From Stratiolaelaps scimitus (taxonomy: Eukaryota > Arthropoda > Arachnida > Mesostigmata > Laelapidae), in NCBI GenBank assembly GCA_019614645.1, contig JABWDB010000005.1, positions 7,596,001-7,660,000 of the forward strand: a stretch of 64,000 nt of DNA. Direction: 5' to 3'. This document shows positions 33,850 to 46,989 of this stretch, piece by piece; position 1 is the stretch's first letter; each line of letters starts with the position of its first letter. The translations under genes were made by a program, and so were the position numbers. The notes beneath the pieces are model-generated. The model was given only the letters and a program-made list of their open reading frames with translations. It did no database searches and had not been told where the DNA came from.

Positions 33850-36480
33850 AATAGTTGCATCCGGTCCAAATTGGAGATAGGTTCTCGTCAATGATGAAAC
33901 CGAGCGTTCGCCGTTGGCTCTTGCCATTCCAACCCGTTTGCGTTCATCTGATTACTCTACAGCTCAGTAAGCGGTTTTGGCTTTAGCCATCACCATTTTT
34001 AGGTAAATACACAATGCGTCGTGTTTCTCTACCAGCTCATAACGGATTTGTACCACGTATTTGACGTAAATGAAATCATCTCTGGTGGTGGCTAGCTCAC
34101 CAATATAGCACTAAATATAATCGATGCAGATGTCTAGATATGTGTTCAAAATACTATCACAAATATGAATAATGAGAACAGCAAATGTGACGATTTTAAT
34201 AATATTTTACTCATATATGCTTATCGGTCGCGGGGGTGTGGTCTAAGGAGCGACAACGTCTTCACCAGAGTTCAGAATAAAACCTACAAATTGCTTGACA
34301 GGCCTTTTGGGGTGATTCCGAAACCCTACCATACATAGGGCGACATAGCTGAGGATCAGCTCGGAAAAGCTATGAGACGTCGGTGTATAGACACAGCGTT
34401 CTCGCGTCCAATGCAGATAATTCAAATATATGCATTATTTAAAGATCTCCCTGTATTTCTTAGTTATTTTCAGTGCCAAGTGGAGCTATTTTTAGCAAGC
34501 TTAGTTCTACTCACAGCTACCATATAACTATGTGCATATGCGCAAAGAGCTTAAATTTCTACAAATAACTATTGTATCCTAAATTAAGTTCAGCCCTTAC
34601 ATATTAGTTGTTGTCGGACACAAAGCGGTTCAAAGCGCGTCATCGCTATGGTATTAGTACGCACCTCAGAAATTCGCTCATTAAGCCTCAGTGTCGCCAG
34701 CCAACACCCTGGCTCGTTCCGACTGTAAGCTGTAATAATCGCTCCCGTATAGCCTTTGTCGATCACCGCCACTGCATGTAGACAATAAATCGCTAATAAA
34801 CGCTCAAACACAAAGAGGTTTCGGCGACCCGGCGTGACCCTCACAGCTCGGTTTCGAACGGGCTTCGGTTCGCTATGCGCACAGCACGGCACCGCTCTGT
34901 GCGCCATTCCTGGAGCAAATTTACAAAATGCCAATTCTCTCTACCGTCTCTGACTACTTTCAAGCCCAATATATTCCCCCACAGCTATTGAACAGCTCAT
35001 TTAGGCAAAATCGACGCCAGTCAAACATTGAATGCGGCTCGGCGGCGTACGACGAAGATTCTAGAATGAGAGAAAGAAAAAGAAACGCGCCTTTGTCAAC
35101 ATTCTGAAGGCCTCCAGAAGTGACGCGCCGGTAGCTGCCACAGCAGCTCCTAGCAAGCTCCCGCCTCTAAAATCTATCCGGACTGATACAGCGTCAGTCG
35201 GCTCGAACAAGCCATACCACCCACCTAAGCCTAGACAAGCACACACGCTCACACATACACAGACACACACATCAAAGCAGACACAGATGGACAAGCAAAT
35301 GTAGATAGAGCCGGACGCACTTACAAGATCGCCGTGACTCACAAACGCCGGGACAGCGACAAAGGCTAAAATGGCCTAAGTGCTTTTTTTCGTTCAATAG
35401 AAGAAACACGGGAGAACAATAGGGCAACTTCAGCAGCAGCAGCAGCAACAGTGAAACAGTGGCTGCTGCGTCGAAACAGAATCACGAGACGGCAGAGCAA
35501 CCGGACCCGAGTCAACGGCGACTGTCTCTCTCTCACGCGCGCGAGAAGGTGAAGCGCTAATGACACTAATGACGAATTAATGAATGGTTAAAATATTGTC
35601 GATATTCATCAGCGGCCACTGTTCTGGGGTCAAAAATACGTTGAAACAGTCATATGAATATTAATTAATAGAATAGATAGTAATCGGGGAAGATTTCATG
35701 ATCTGGTACAATACGCCGAAACAGCGCATAGATCAAGCGAGCAAACTCGAACGGGTCTGCACCACCCGTTCGAACGCGTAGTCGGTGCTCTCCGTCACGC
35801 TGTTGTCACAATGATCTGTTTATAGTTGACCTGGTTGCCTAGTTTACCTGTTGTCTATGGTTGGCCCGAAACCCTGAAGCGATCGATACATCGGATTTCG
35901 ACGTACATGCGAATGTCTTCTGTTGTATTCGAATTCGGACAGCTTTTACTTTGTGGCAGCTTTTTGCCCATTTGATAGAGGCCACTCCTTCACGCAGATG
36001 TAGGTAGTTGCTTATTCATGCGCTACGACTCGCGGCGGCCCCGATGCGTTTTTATCAAATACAATCGTCATAATATATCCGCTTCTCGTCGCAGTACGAT
36101 CTCTGAGGATCCCATAAGGGATCTATGTCGGTTATTCAATTATTCTTCCTGTACTCCATGAGCTCCAGGGAATATTGTCGTAGCATAATGATAGGCTTCA
36201 CTTCAAGGTGCCGCGTTCGGTTAATGACCCGAGACGCGCAATAGCAAATATTGTTGATCCAGTTAAACACAATGGATCATTAAAGACATCGCAGATCATT
36301 AGTTACAATCAAGTGGTTTGGATACATTCGCCCTCCTCGCGTTCGTCCGTCGGCATCTGTCTGTCGCACCGCCCACGCACCAGTGAAACCCGTGCTTTAG
36401 TTGCCTTCTAGTTATGTTATATCTATATGACTGCATGCAAAAGAGACCTCCGCGCCGCCGATACCAGTTGCACACAAATA
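33850..36480. other. Stretch with no recognised gene
   Basis: Short ORFs on the minus strand (for example 34934-34590) have no known domain. A CA-rich tract lies at 35240-35275 and a CAG run at 35430-35450. Confidence 0.5.
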
Positions 36481-36578
36481 ATTTCATAACACAGCTATGT
36501 ATTGTATAAGACAGCGGTGTATGGTATCGCTCAATGGGTCGGTGCCACTCTTGTTCAATAATAGTATTTTTTTTTAAC

Positions 36579-36624
36579 TTGAAGCATTGTAAAACTGCAA
36601 TTCCGTTTATAAGCCAATAAAGCC
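36579..36624 (+). mobile_element. SINE copy C: 3' tail with AATAAA
   Basis: The tail core AAGCATTGTAAAACTGCA (36582-36599) is followed by ATTCC, GTTTATAAGCC and AATAAAGCC, matching copies A and E. The upstream body is too decayed to show tRNA boxes. Confidence 0.75.
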
Positions 36625-36789
36625 TTTTTTCACCTTTTTGCGTTAGTCTTCATTCTTAGCTATTTTAAATCCACAACAAAACCGTTGATAGGTTTTGAAT
36701 ATTTCTACTGCGGCAAATCTATATTTGAGTCACTATGTAGAGTAATTTGGCTTCAAATTGTAGAAATCGCTGGGAGGAGAGCAAAATTA

Positions 36790-36870
36790 TCATCAGATCG
36801 CGGGACTCGAACCTGCCTGTCTTCGGCTTTTTACAGTCAGAGACTTAGCCACCGTCCCACCATCCCCGTA
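36790..36870 (-). mobile_element. tRNA-like SINE head (copy D) with A and B boxes
   Basis: On the minus strand an A-box-like TGGCTAAGTC (36851-36842) precedes a perfect B box GGTTCGAGTCC (36813-36803) at tRNA-like spacing, followed by CGCGATCTGATGA as in copy B. The putative acceptor strands do not pair, so it is not a working tRNA. The shared tail was not found to its left. Confidence 0.6.
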
Positions 36871-39800
36871 CTGGCAACTGGCGATTAAGCTTTTGCAGGG
36901 TGTCCCGTATACCTTTTGCATATCATACCTCATTAAGTATCTATTATAATTTCAAGCAGAGTACGGTAGCGCCAGGTGTGTAGTGATATAAAAACGATAC
37001 GCTTTACAATTTAACTGACATTCTCTGCTACTAATTAAATGGATAGGGCATGTTTCGTAATTGACGCTCTTTTCATCTGAAACGATTCTTGCAGTTATGG
37101 ACGCTAATACACTTTATGTTTAATTAAAGCTGCATAACGACTTCTTAAATCGGCAGGTATACCAGAAATATTCCGAAAAACGCACACCCTCATTCGGACG
37201 ATGTCTGGCATTGAGATGAGAGAAGATTTCACGATATCTAATAATTTGCATCATATTCTATGTGGGTGAGATCAATAGCAGCTATTGCCAGGATAGATTA
37301 GTTAATAGTACAATAATAATAATAATAATAATAACGTTGTAACGTCCACTGTGCTGGCACATTCATACGTATCGCGTCTTGCTTACGCCTTGCGGGGTAG
37401 AGTAACGGAACGGCTTGTATACCTTTGTATGCCGCCTTGTTGCAAAACGTCATTTCGACCACCAGATGCTCGCGTAGCCTGCAAAGCAAATGCGGGAAAT
37501 GAGTGGCTCAAATTTTCCAGATCTTCAGGCTAGAATAATATCAGGTGTAGGTACAGTGGTTAAACAGGCTCAGGGTCCTATGTTGCTGATTGTCTTTACT
37601 ATGCCAGAAAGCAGTAATGGCCTCTCTCTCTGTCTCTATTCATTATCGGCGACGGTAGTTCGAAAAGGTCCCCTAGAAATGATGATCTGTCGATTCTATC
37701 AACGGTGTTACGGCACACGACCGCGAGATGTTCAAGTGAGAGAATTGTCGCTACCCGACCCGTCGGCCCTCGGTTAGTTTTTTCGTTTAGTGAGCGAGCA
37801 AATCCGTTGACGCGAAACCCTCACGACAGGAACAAAGGACAGCTACAAATCATCACTTGCCACTTCGTGAGATTTCAAGGGTAAGCGCTTCAAGTTAACG
37901 ATTAAGATCATGTAGAGCTGTACACGGAATAGCAGACAGATTCGAAGCCTACAGGACCACCCAGAAACGTCTATTAGTTAGAATATACCTTTAGTTATGA
38001 TAATGTGTGTCTGTGTGCGTTTGTACATATGTGCGTGTGTTTGTTTTTAGCGCGCGCAGACTTCTTAGCTGGTAAATGCGAGTAGCAGCCTAATCTCATA
38101 GATTCACAAATGCACAGTACTCTGTTCCTAACCAGCAATCATTTGTTCCGGACGAATCCCATTTATACTTTTATTGAAATCTCGCGTTTTCTCGGCTTTT
38201 TCTCATCTTGCGTGCGCTTTCCACCGTTTTCAATAATAATTCACCCCAAATTTACCTGGTTTCAAAAATATCTCTCACGAGCACGTCTGCAGCATTACCC
38301 CGCCATGCTGGAGATGATGCTGGTCGAATGCCCCATATCCCGTATATTCCCCATGTGAACTTTACTAATAATCCATGTTTTTTTTTTTAAATCAAACTCA
38401 ACGAATGACGCTGTGCCCGGTGCAATTCGCATGCATACGTTTAGCAGCAATAGCAAGTAGTGTTCATTGATGATCGATGGCACATTAATCGATCGGCTGT
38501 ACGTGGCCATAACGGAGATCGAACCGCGTTCAGCGGAGACGGCGACCGTCGTCGAAGACGACGTGACGGGGGTCCCTTGCGACGTTATCACATCGTAACT
38601 AATCACGTCATAATAACGCGCCATGCGTTATAATTATGCTACGAAAGGGCCCTTCGCATTTCGCCATTAGCATTAGGCGTGTAGGCGCTATAACAGGTCA
38701 TAAAAAAAAGAGCAACAAAATCGATGTCGCGAAGCGTTTTGCGTGGTAGCCACCAATGGCTGTTTCTGTTGCGCTATTTCGTTTTGCATCTGTATATTTC
38801 ATAGATGTGTGAATATCAAGTCTGCCCGATTGGCGTAATGGCTGCGTCTTCATCTTCTCTTCCTCCTGCTGCTGCTCTGGGTATTCTGTCTATGACGAGC
38901 GCTCGCGCGAAGATGCTCGTCAATCTAATTTTCACCATCATGTGATCTCGCCAAGCCCCCTCCTGCCTACCGTTATGTTTAATCCTGCTGCTGCTGGCGT
39001 CGTCGTCGTCGTTGTTTTCGCTGTTAATGAAGCGTAAATGCCTGTGCAGATTACATCTGGCGTGCGTGCTTGTGTAGCACTGCACGATGATCGGTTACGT
39101 TATCTGGCTAAATCAGTAACTGCTGTCGGTTATGGATGCTGTTTGCGGGGGCGTTCGTGTTCGTGATTATCGGGAGATGATCGCTGACCGGGGGCGATGA
39201 AGTGTCGTCTTTTGAAGACAAGCGAATGTTGCTCTACGTGGCCTGTTCTGTATACGTGTTGGCGTGCGTATCACGCTGTTTTCTTCTGTGATTTCCTTAA
39301 TCCGTCTCGAAGCGCGATACCGTTCTGGTGGTAGAAAGCAACTGTCTGATATAATAACATCAGCTGTCCGATAAAAAGAAGGAGCCAATTGCAAAAGGTC
39401 ATTTTCCTCGTTCAGAAAAAAACGATGCTAGTGTGATTTCTCGTTGTACCAGTGGATTTCTCTGTGTACATTCGCTTTAGACGGTACGAAGAAGGTAGAA
39501 CAGGACAACGTAATTGACTATGATAGCTGATACAGTCAGAACGGTAGAGTGGTGTTGCTAAGTGTACCGTCTTTGATGCCGATGTCGAAATTAGTCCAAG
39601 TCGTACGCGAGCCGACGCGCCTGCTGAGCTGCGATAAGAGAGTGGCGTGAAACGGAAATGAGAGCGTAGCAGAAACTAGAATTGTGCAAGGAATGAAGGA
39701 TGTACTTCAAAATATTGCAGCGTTGATTCAAGCTTGAAAGAGAGAGAGACGGAGAGAACGGTAGATGCCAACCATCGACTGGGAAGTCTTTGGCCACCCT

Positions 39801-42660
39801 ATCTTGCTGCTGTTGTTGCCTTTACGGATGCGGAGCGTCGGAAGTGCTTGGGGGGTGCAGGTTGTGAACGGCATCACGTGTGCTTCAGGCGAATCAAGCT
39901 GCTCGTCTCGATTTTGACACATGTCATCTGTTCATGATGTGCTGGGCTTCTTCAGCGCGTTGTGGCCACCGCTGAACTTTTGGCGGCATCCGACATCTTC
40001 AGTGCTTAAAAATGTGCCTTTATCGACGGCAGTTTTCCTCTATGCAATCGATGACTCCATCGTTCGACTGTGTTTGACGGCCACGCTCTGCTCGGGTTCG
40101 CTCTCATCGAGACGCCGCGTTTGCTGTCTCGCCTATGTACAATACATGTGATGGGGACTATGTTCGTACAATTCACTTGGCATATACGCCATATACCTTA
40201 GTATCCTGCGCTGATTGTGCGTTTGTTATACGCATCACTCAATCAATCGCAATCTTCAACTTCGACGAATGCCCCCTCGTATTATTTATTGACCAACGAT
40301 TGCCTGTCGATGTGATAGAGCACAATAATAATAATAATGATTATGATAGTCATAATACTAGTGCCAATTTGTAGCAGCTATATCTCGTGTCAGACTTTAC
40401 CTTTGGCTATTTTGGGGACTACCCTCATTTTCGGACAGATCTATTGATCCATCCGTGTATACTTAGAAAATTACATAATACAATACCACCGATTGTATTC
40501 GTTCGGCAGGCGGCCGCGTGTGCTTCTATCGTCCGTTCATCTAATAACGCATTCACCGTAGATCCGGCGTTTTTGCTGTACCCACCCCACCGCAGTTCCA
40601 CATTGTCGAAATGACTATGAGAAGAAAAAAACAGGAGCATATGCCCTGTAACGGCCTCGTACGACAGCGACAATTCCCCACTGTAATTAGACCGATCCAG
40701 TGTTCGTCGGTGGTCGGCCAATTTAACTGTGTCTATATCAGTCGTACATAGCTGGTGCTGTCATTAGACATCACTGGTGTACGATGTCCGGGCAGCTCCC
40801 GATGCCTGCCTGCCTGCCGGCCGGCTCTTGTTGTCGTTGTTGCTGTTCGAAAGCATCCAGTAGCGGTCTGATCGCGTGGACGCTCGGGCCCCTTGTCTCC
40901 TGTCGCTGGCTGCAACACTATTATTGCATACTATAATGCTACTACCAAAACTACTAGCACTGCCATAGGCAGTGGCTGGATAAACGTGAGCCTATTTTGG
41001 CCCCCTATTTTTGCTCTTTGCAGCAGCAGCAGTGGCTCCTGGTTGCTTGGTTGGTTGGTTTATTGGTAGTTCGGTTTGCGTATGGCTTTTTTTAGCAGTG
41101 CCGCTTTGTCACCCTCGGGGCATCGAAGAATCTGCCGTAGTAAGCAGCCACATGAGTGGGTCCGGCGGACATGGACAGCCATGAGGCGGCGGCAGCAGCC
41201 GCTGCTCTAGTGATCTGCGCGGTGCATTCACGCGACGTAACGCTAATGCTGACCGGATGCTGACCCCCACCGGATGGTTATCTTTTACAGCGACAACATG
41301 AAAGCCACTCAACGTCCATGTCCGATGAACAGATCGAACATTGTGAACGATTGAATTGATCGATGAATATCGGAGTCAACCGGTTGAGCGGGCGATGAAA
41401 ACAAACTGAGCCACTGGTGGCGACCCGCAACGAACAACTCGATGGTGAGCTCACTGTAACAACGGGTCGTGTCGACGTCGGCCTGTGGTGTCCGGCCATA
41501 CATCGTCCCTTCACGTAGGTAGGCGTCTGCGGTGCAGGACACAAGATTTTGTTATACGAATGCTCAATAACGAGTTCAGCTGGCAGCTGGCGTAGACACT
41601 GACCCAGCCTGTGATCGTTATCATGCGAATGCCCGGAATCACCAGTGATCCCCTCAGTGAGCCGCTTAGTCGCGGAGTTCGAACTACGTGGACTTACTCG
41701 TCTCAAGCGAAAACGTCGTCACGTCCTGTAACTGCTTCCAAACGAGCATTTCGTACAGTGAACCCACCATGAAGGGGGGTTACATAGACACGCTGTGTCC
41801 TACGTGTTGGCCTGAGATGGCCCCAATGAGACGTGTTGACGAGAGAGAGAGAGAAGTTCGCATCAACGAGCCCAGCTTCGTTACGACAGAGACAATTATA
41901 GCTATTACACGACACGACAAATAACCAGGCGAACCAGTATGTTAGGCTGGTATTTTAAGTCTTTCTGCGTCAGCGGCACAGCGTTTAAAGAGTTTCATAC
42001 AATTGGTGGATGGCATGTTGCAACTGCTTGTTGTCAATAGTGTTGTCGTATGATACGCGTAGATTGCACGTGACCAAATTTCAAATGTTCGCCTTTGATC
42101 GACCGTTGGCCGGCGTTCAGTAAGAATCAGTAAACTCATCGTTACGTGTTTCTCTTTTGCGAACACTTATTAGACTGTGTGTGTGTGTGCGCGTGCGCAT
42201 TTAGCGATAGTGAAACTACGAACAGGAGAAAGCTGCTAATAATAAGATACTTGGCAAATGCTGGGGATAAATCAGCTGCCGTTAGTTTATTATGACACTA
42301 CGGCTGTAGGGTGGGGCCTTTCCGAATGCTTGACACACCTGTCAGTGTCTGAGGCTTGGTCGGTTGGTAAAGATCGGCAACATTGTACGAATCTATACGA
42401 GTAACTACCGGTGAAGAAGCGCATACAATATCGTGACCATTAAATAGAGGTATCACCATCGAAACGGATTCGTCTACTTTCGCGTTGAATTGTTTCTCCC
42501 TGTGACGACGATCCTATTTGAAGACACGGTGGGCTAAGCATACGCAAGTAAGAGAAAAAAGGAAGTGTATGAAAAAATTGCAGGCGATGATACACGAACA
42601 TCGTGAAATGGTAACAGAGAAGGTCGAATTCAAAGGTGGGAAATTCGGCTTATAGCAATG
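36870..42660. other. Stretch with no confirmed gene
   Basis: An AAT run (37316-37333), triplet runs near 38865 and 38990, and many short overlapping ORFs. Minus 41706-41278 (142 codons) overlaps a second same-strand ORF (41542-41309), and neither has a known domain. Confidence 0.4.
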
Positions 42661-42671
42661 AGTAGCCGCTG

Positions 42672-42914
42672 ATGCCGAATGCGAACAGACCGGGCCGGAC
42701 GAACCGGACCTTCTACAAATGGTCACATATTAAATACAGGAATTGTCGCCTAGGCTTTCGAAACACCGATGACATTGTGCTGGAAAGAGTGGACGAGCAG
42801 GGGCCCCGTCGAGCAGTGCTCATGTGTACCCTCAGGCGAGATTCAGCGAATGTCCTCCTATGCCGTGACAAGACAATCCTGAAAAAGATCTTCCAGGCTC
42901 GAAAAGAAATCTAG
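42672..42914 (+). CDS. Small ORF, 80 codons, basic, unidentified
   Basis: An ATG-to-TAG frame with balanced, protein-like composition and no simple repeats. It has a basic N-terminus, then E-R-V-D-E-Q-G-P-R-R-A-V-L and a C-terminal L-K-K-I-F-Q-A-R-K-E-I. The order of an Arg/Gly-rich turn, a beta-like run and a basic C-terminal helix vaguely resembles the RNA-binding core of LINE ORF1-type proteins, but this is weak. An acceptor-like TTAAATACAG at about 42739 would allow it to be an internal or last exon. Confidence 0.35.
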   Translation: MPNANRPGRTNRTFYKWSHIKYRNCRLGFRNTDDIVLERVDEQGPRRAVLMCTLRRDSANVLLCRDKTILKKIFQARKEI

Positions 42915-43499
42915 TTTCTGATGCGAATGCGAATTACTGTTGGGATGGCGACGTTAACGAATCTCGAGGTTCTTTTTTTATATCTGTGTGTGTGTGGGGG
43001 GGCAAGTATAAGACGACGTGCTCTTTCTGAACGTCATAGGAGAGGACAATGCTGTACGTGTTCTTGGAGAATGGACAGGCCAACTAGGACATTGACAAAA
43101 CGGACATCAAGTTCCATCCTCGCGCCGCATATTGAATTATCGAACTATCATATCAGTCTGAAGGGGAGCGTGAAGCCGATGACGGCGTGTTTGCTATTTC
43201 TGTCAAATGTTTGCTTTTGAAACCGTATTGGATTCCCTGCTATAACGGGTCGTATTAATCTGTACGCAGGAGCAACGACAACGACAACAACAATACGATC
43301 GACACAATCACACGAACATATCATACAATATGAACTCTCGACAGCCGTCACCATACGACGAACAGACGCAGGTGTTGGGGTGTCGGCAGTTCGCCGTTGT
43401 ATGCGAAAATGAATGACGGTAATTGAAGAACACGCGGACTTCTTTACCCAATAATCACAGCCGGCCGCAGAGTGATCATATTAATTTTGAATGACACAC

Positions 43500-43736
43500 T
43501 CATAGGCACACGCACGCGTGAAGCCATCGCTTCGCAGGAAAGTCGAGAAACACAGAGAAAGAGAAGAGATAGAGAGAGAGAGAGAGAGAGATATCGTATG
43601 GACGAAATGAAACGAACCTAATATTTGATCGTGGCTGTGCTGTTGTTATTGCCGCTGCCGGCTGCTGTTTCTGCTGATCGTCCAGCTGTACCGGCGGCGC
43701 CACACTCATTCGACCGTCGGCTTTCGCCATGGCCAT
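43500..43736 (-). CDS. Candidate first exon, Gln/Ala-rich, unidentified
   Basis: On the minus strand an ATG at 43736 has A at -3 and G at +4. It starts a frame reading M-A-M-A-K-A-D-G-R-M-S-V-A-P-P followed by a Gln/Ala-rich stretch. After about 40 codons the frame runs into a CT dinucleotide tract (43570-43595), so any true exon probably ends before it, near 43619. No donor of good quality was found. Confidence 0.2.
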   Translation of the reverse strand: MAMAKADGRMSVAPPVQLDDQQKQQPAAAITTAQPRSNIRFVSFRPYDISLSLSLYLFSFSVFLDFPAKRWLHACVCL

Positions 43737-43775
43737 ATTGCATTTGATATATCTTGGACGCATAAACAAGATGTC

Positions 43776-43816
43776 GGGGGCGATGCTTTGGGGGGGCGGG
43801 GGGTGGCTGCGCGGGG
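43776..43816 (+). other. G-rich tract with G-quadruplex potential
   Basis: G runs of 5, 7, 6 and 4 lie within 41 bases, two of them separated by a single C. Confidence 0.5.
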
Positions 43817-44401
43817 CTCTGAAAGCTAATAATCAAATTGGTCGTTTTCGGTTTATGGCGAATGTTCGCAGATGTATACAGAACACGATATTGGTACCGG
43901 CAACGGCTGCCGCGGCCGCAGCAGCAGCAGCAAGGCAGGAGGCAATTGCTGTTTGTACGTAAAGCTGCTCATTGCTTATGGCATAGGCTGCGTGGCACAG
44001 CAGGAGAAATAGCCGTAGAGACTTTACCTCAGCTGCCACAAAGGGACGCCTGTCTGATAAAGCTGTCGTTGGCGACGATGGATGACAACCTAAGTGTTAT
44101 TATTATAGTAACAATGGCCAGTTTCTGTGTACGTAGCTGGGTGTACCTGTGTGAAGGAGTGGCGAATTACGGATACGTTTTATTATGATGATGATGATTA
44201 TTAATACTACGATTATTAGAACTGACAGCATGCTTTGCATAGAAACTGATTGAGTTAAATTACGGAGTCAAATTGTATATGATGGATATCACCATCAATG
44301 ACTTTACTTGTGACCAACTTTGTTGATTAACACTTTATCGAAATCTCTCAACTATAGTAACAATAAAGGCACATAAAACTATCCAAGACCCACTTCAATG
44401 A

Positions 44402-44463
<62 letters not shown>

Positions 44464-44472
44464 TTATACATA

Positions 44473-44536
<64 letters not shown>
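44402..44536. repeat. Long interrupted (AT)n array
   Basis: About 135 bases of TA alternation broken at intervals by ACATATA-type units and one TTTATA. Confidence 0.95.
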
Positions 44537-44539
<3 letters not shown>

Positions 44540-46686
44540 TATGTTGTGCCAACGTGCGTTAAACTGAAATAATGAGAGCTTTAAGTTTTTTTTTTTTAAT
44601 AAGAAAAACGTCACTTCACGAGTATAGCTGGAGTTATAATAAAAGTTTAATGAAAAGCCGCTGATTTGGTTCTACAACTAAATCAATCTGGTCTCACATT
44701 GAAACAGCTAATTGTGGTTGTTCTTCTCTCAATTTGCGTCGACGGGAGAGGTTCAAAAACTACTCGGCTCTGCTTACACGCTTTGTGTAACGACCTTTGA
44801 TCACTGCACACCGAAAATCTCTCTCTCTCTCTCTCGGTCACTCATGCTACCGCAAATTCATGAATATGATCTCTAACATCTTGCTAATATTTATATATAT
44901 ATATATATTTCCCAGCCGTGTTGTCTTCTTTTTACGTAGCCTTCTATTCAAATTCACCGGAAACTGCTTATAATTCTACAATTAAGCAACCCACTATCGT
45001 TTTCTCACTACATAGTTTTCACTTGCAGAAACTACTTTGCCGTCGCCACAACGACAACCGATTCTCCCAGCGCCGATTCACCTGCCGCCGTTTATCAACG
45101 ATTTCCTTAGTGATTATTATCATTGTTACCCAATAAACATGCGTTATCGCCGCGGTCGCCAGTTTTTTTCCCCGGTTACTCGGTTACCGATATCCACCCT
45201 CCGGGATTTTGTGTTCACCCTTGAAACTGCCCCCGTCGCCACCTGAGATAGTAGACGTTTGTGTTAGCGTCTGTACATCGGGCGTTCACGTCAAGTGTGC
45301 GTGCAGTGTGACACGAACCACTAAACCACAGCGATATATTAATATCGTAACAATATCACAAACGATCGCCTTCTCTTAATCTCTGCCTCTATCTATTCTA
45401 TTTTGCTGTGTAATCGACGCGTTGTTTTTGCGTGTCTTCTCACGCGCGAGCTTAGAACGAACGAAAATATCACCTCGCGCTACGGCTGAGTCGCCGGCTC
45501 AGAGCCGTAACGATACTGGTCCGATTCGCGTACCCGCAACCGCCCGATATCTTTATAACCAACGGCGGTTAGCGACGAACAGCATCATCATCATCGGCAG
45601 CAGCAACAACAACAGTAGTAACAGTCGCAGCAATAACGCGTCACGCACAGGGATGTTGTACAGGCCAAGGGAACAGTGAGCCATAGCGAGAGATAGACGG
45701 CACAACCCATTAAACAAACCCAAATCGAATTGCGCGTATCTATCAGATGTCTCTCCAGCCTTAGATCAAGCAGCCATAAGTGCAGCCATCGAATTGAACT
45801 CACCCACCTCTCCTCCGCGAGTGCCATCTGCCTATTCGTGCAACTAATACTACAATTGCTACTACGGCTACGACCATGACTATAACTACTTGTAACTTTA
45901 CTTGTGGGGGTATTATGTTGATGTCACTTGTAGTATGATCGTGCGAATCATACACGAGCGTCATTAAAATTCGCCAGCGTCTAGATTCGCTGTCTGGGGC
46001 GGATCAGCTGAAGAACGGCTGGAACGTCGTTGACAACTGCGACGCTACGATGTTCGTTCAAGTATAGACCCGCATCATACATCGGGGAGATCGTTCGCTG
46101 GCTTCCCTTGATTTGTGGATGCGGCGCTATTGATTGTGTGCGATTGTCACCACCTCGTTGGGTTGCGCGCGAAATCATCACAGTCGTGATATAGACAGAC
46201 TTGCGGGTTCAGATCAGTTCTAATATCTAGAGCGAAGTTAGCACGATTAGCCGCAGCAGCAGCAATGGAACAACCCGAGACATCGGACCCAGTCACGTCA
46301 TGCAATATCTGTATAACACGCATATGAAACTGATCATCCAAGCGAACTGAGAAATTATTGTATCAATATTTTATTATAGTACTGCAGTGTGAGATCAGCT
46401 GCCTATATCCCGGATACAGCTGACTATAAGGCCACCGTAAATCAATGAAACGTTGGCGAAACCTAAACGTCTCATGAGATTGCGGTAGAATTGTTATAAG
46501 GACAAACTGGTAGCAAATCAGACACGAATAATCCTACAATCTCGAAGATACAGCCGCCATGTCGCTATAATATTTTTTGTCTCAACAGTAGAATAACAAT
46601 TCGATAACAGAGGCGAAGACATTTTCGAGCAGTCGCTTATCAGTAGTAGCTTTGTCTCCGGTATTCGCTAGCATGCATGGAATATG

Positions 46687-46817
46687 TATATATATATATA
46701 TATATCTTGTGTGTGAACTGATTGTTGTGGCTACCGATGTACAGTGAAACCAATACCATATTATATATATGTATATATATATCTATATATATATATATTT
46801 ATATATGTATCTATATG
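46687..46817. repeat. Two (AT)n arrays about 55 bp apart
   Basis: 46687-46705 is pure TA. 46760-46817 is TA with single-base interruptions (G or C). Confidence 0.9.
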
Positions 46818-46914
46818 AAATGATATTGAAGATATGACTGGCTGCTGCCGGTGCGGTTTTATTGTCTTTGCCAAATGTACGACCGTGCCCCGCTGCATCG
46901 TACAGACCAAAGCA

Positions 46915-46930
46915 GGGGAGGGAGGGAGGG
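46915..46930 (+). other. Canonical G-quadruplex motif
   Basis: GGGG, GGG, GGG and GGG are separated by single A residues. Two further GGGG runs follow at about 46936 and 46944. Runs of three G with one-base loops are the most stable type known for such folds. Confidence 0.8.
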
Positions 46931-46989
46931 AGTTAGGGGTCTTGGGGTAATTGTACCGTATCAGCACAGTCACTTTGCGAGGAGTGTGC

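Noticed and set aside
36790..36870. Functional tRNA gene (GTA-like anticodon loop) on the minus strand
   Set aside because: The A and B boxes are good but the acceptor strands do not pair and the T stem has a mismatch. A SINE head fits better.
44348..44614. 88-codon minus ORF of alternating Tyr and Ile
   Set aside because: It is the direct translation of the AT array.
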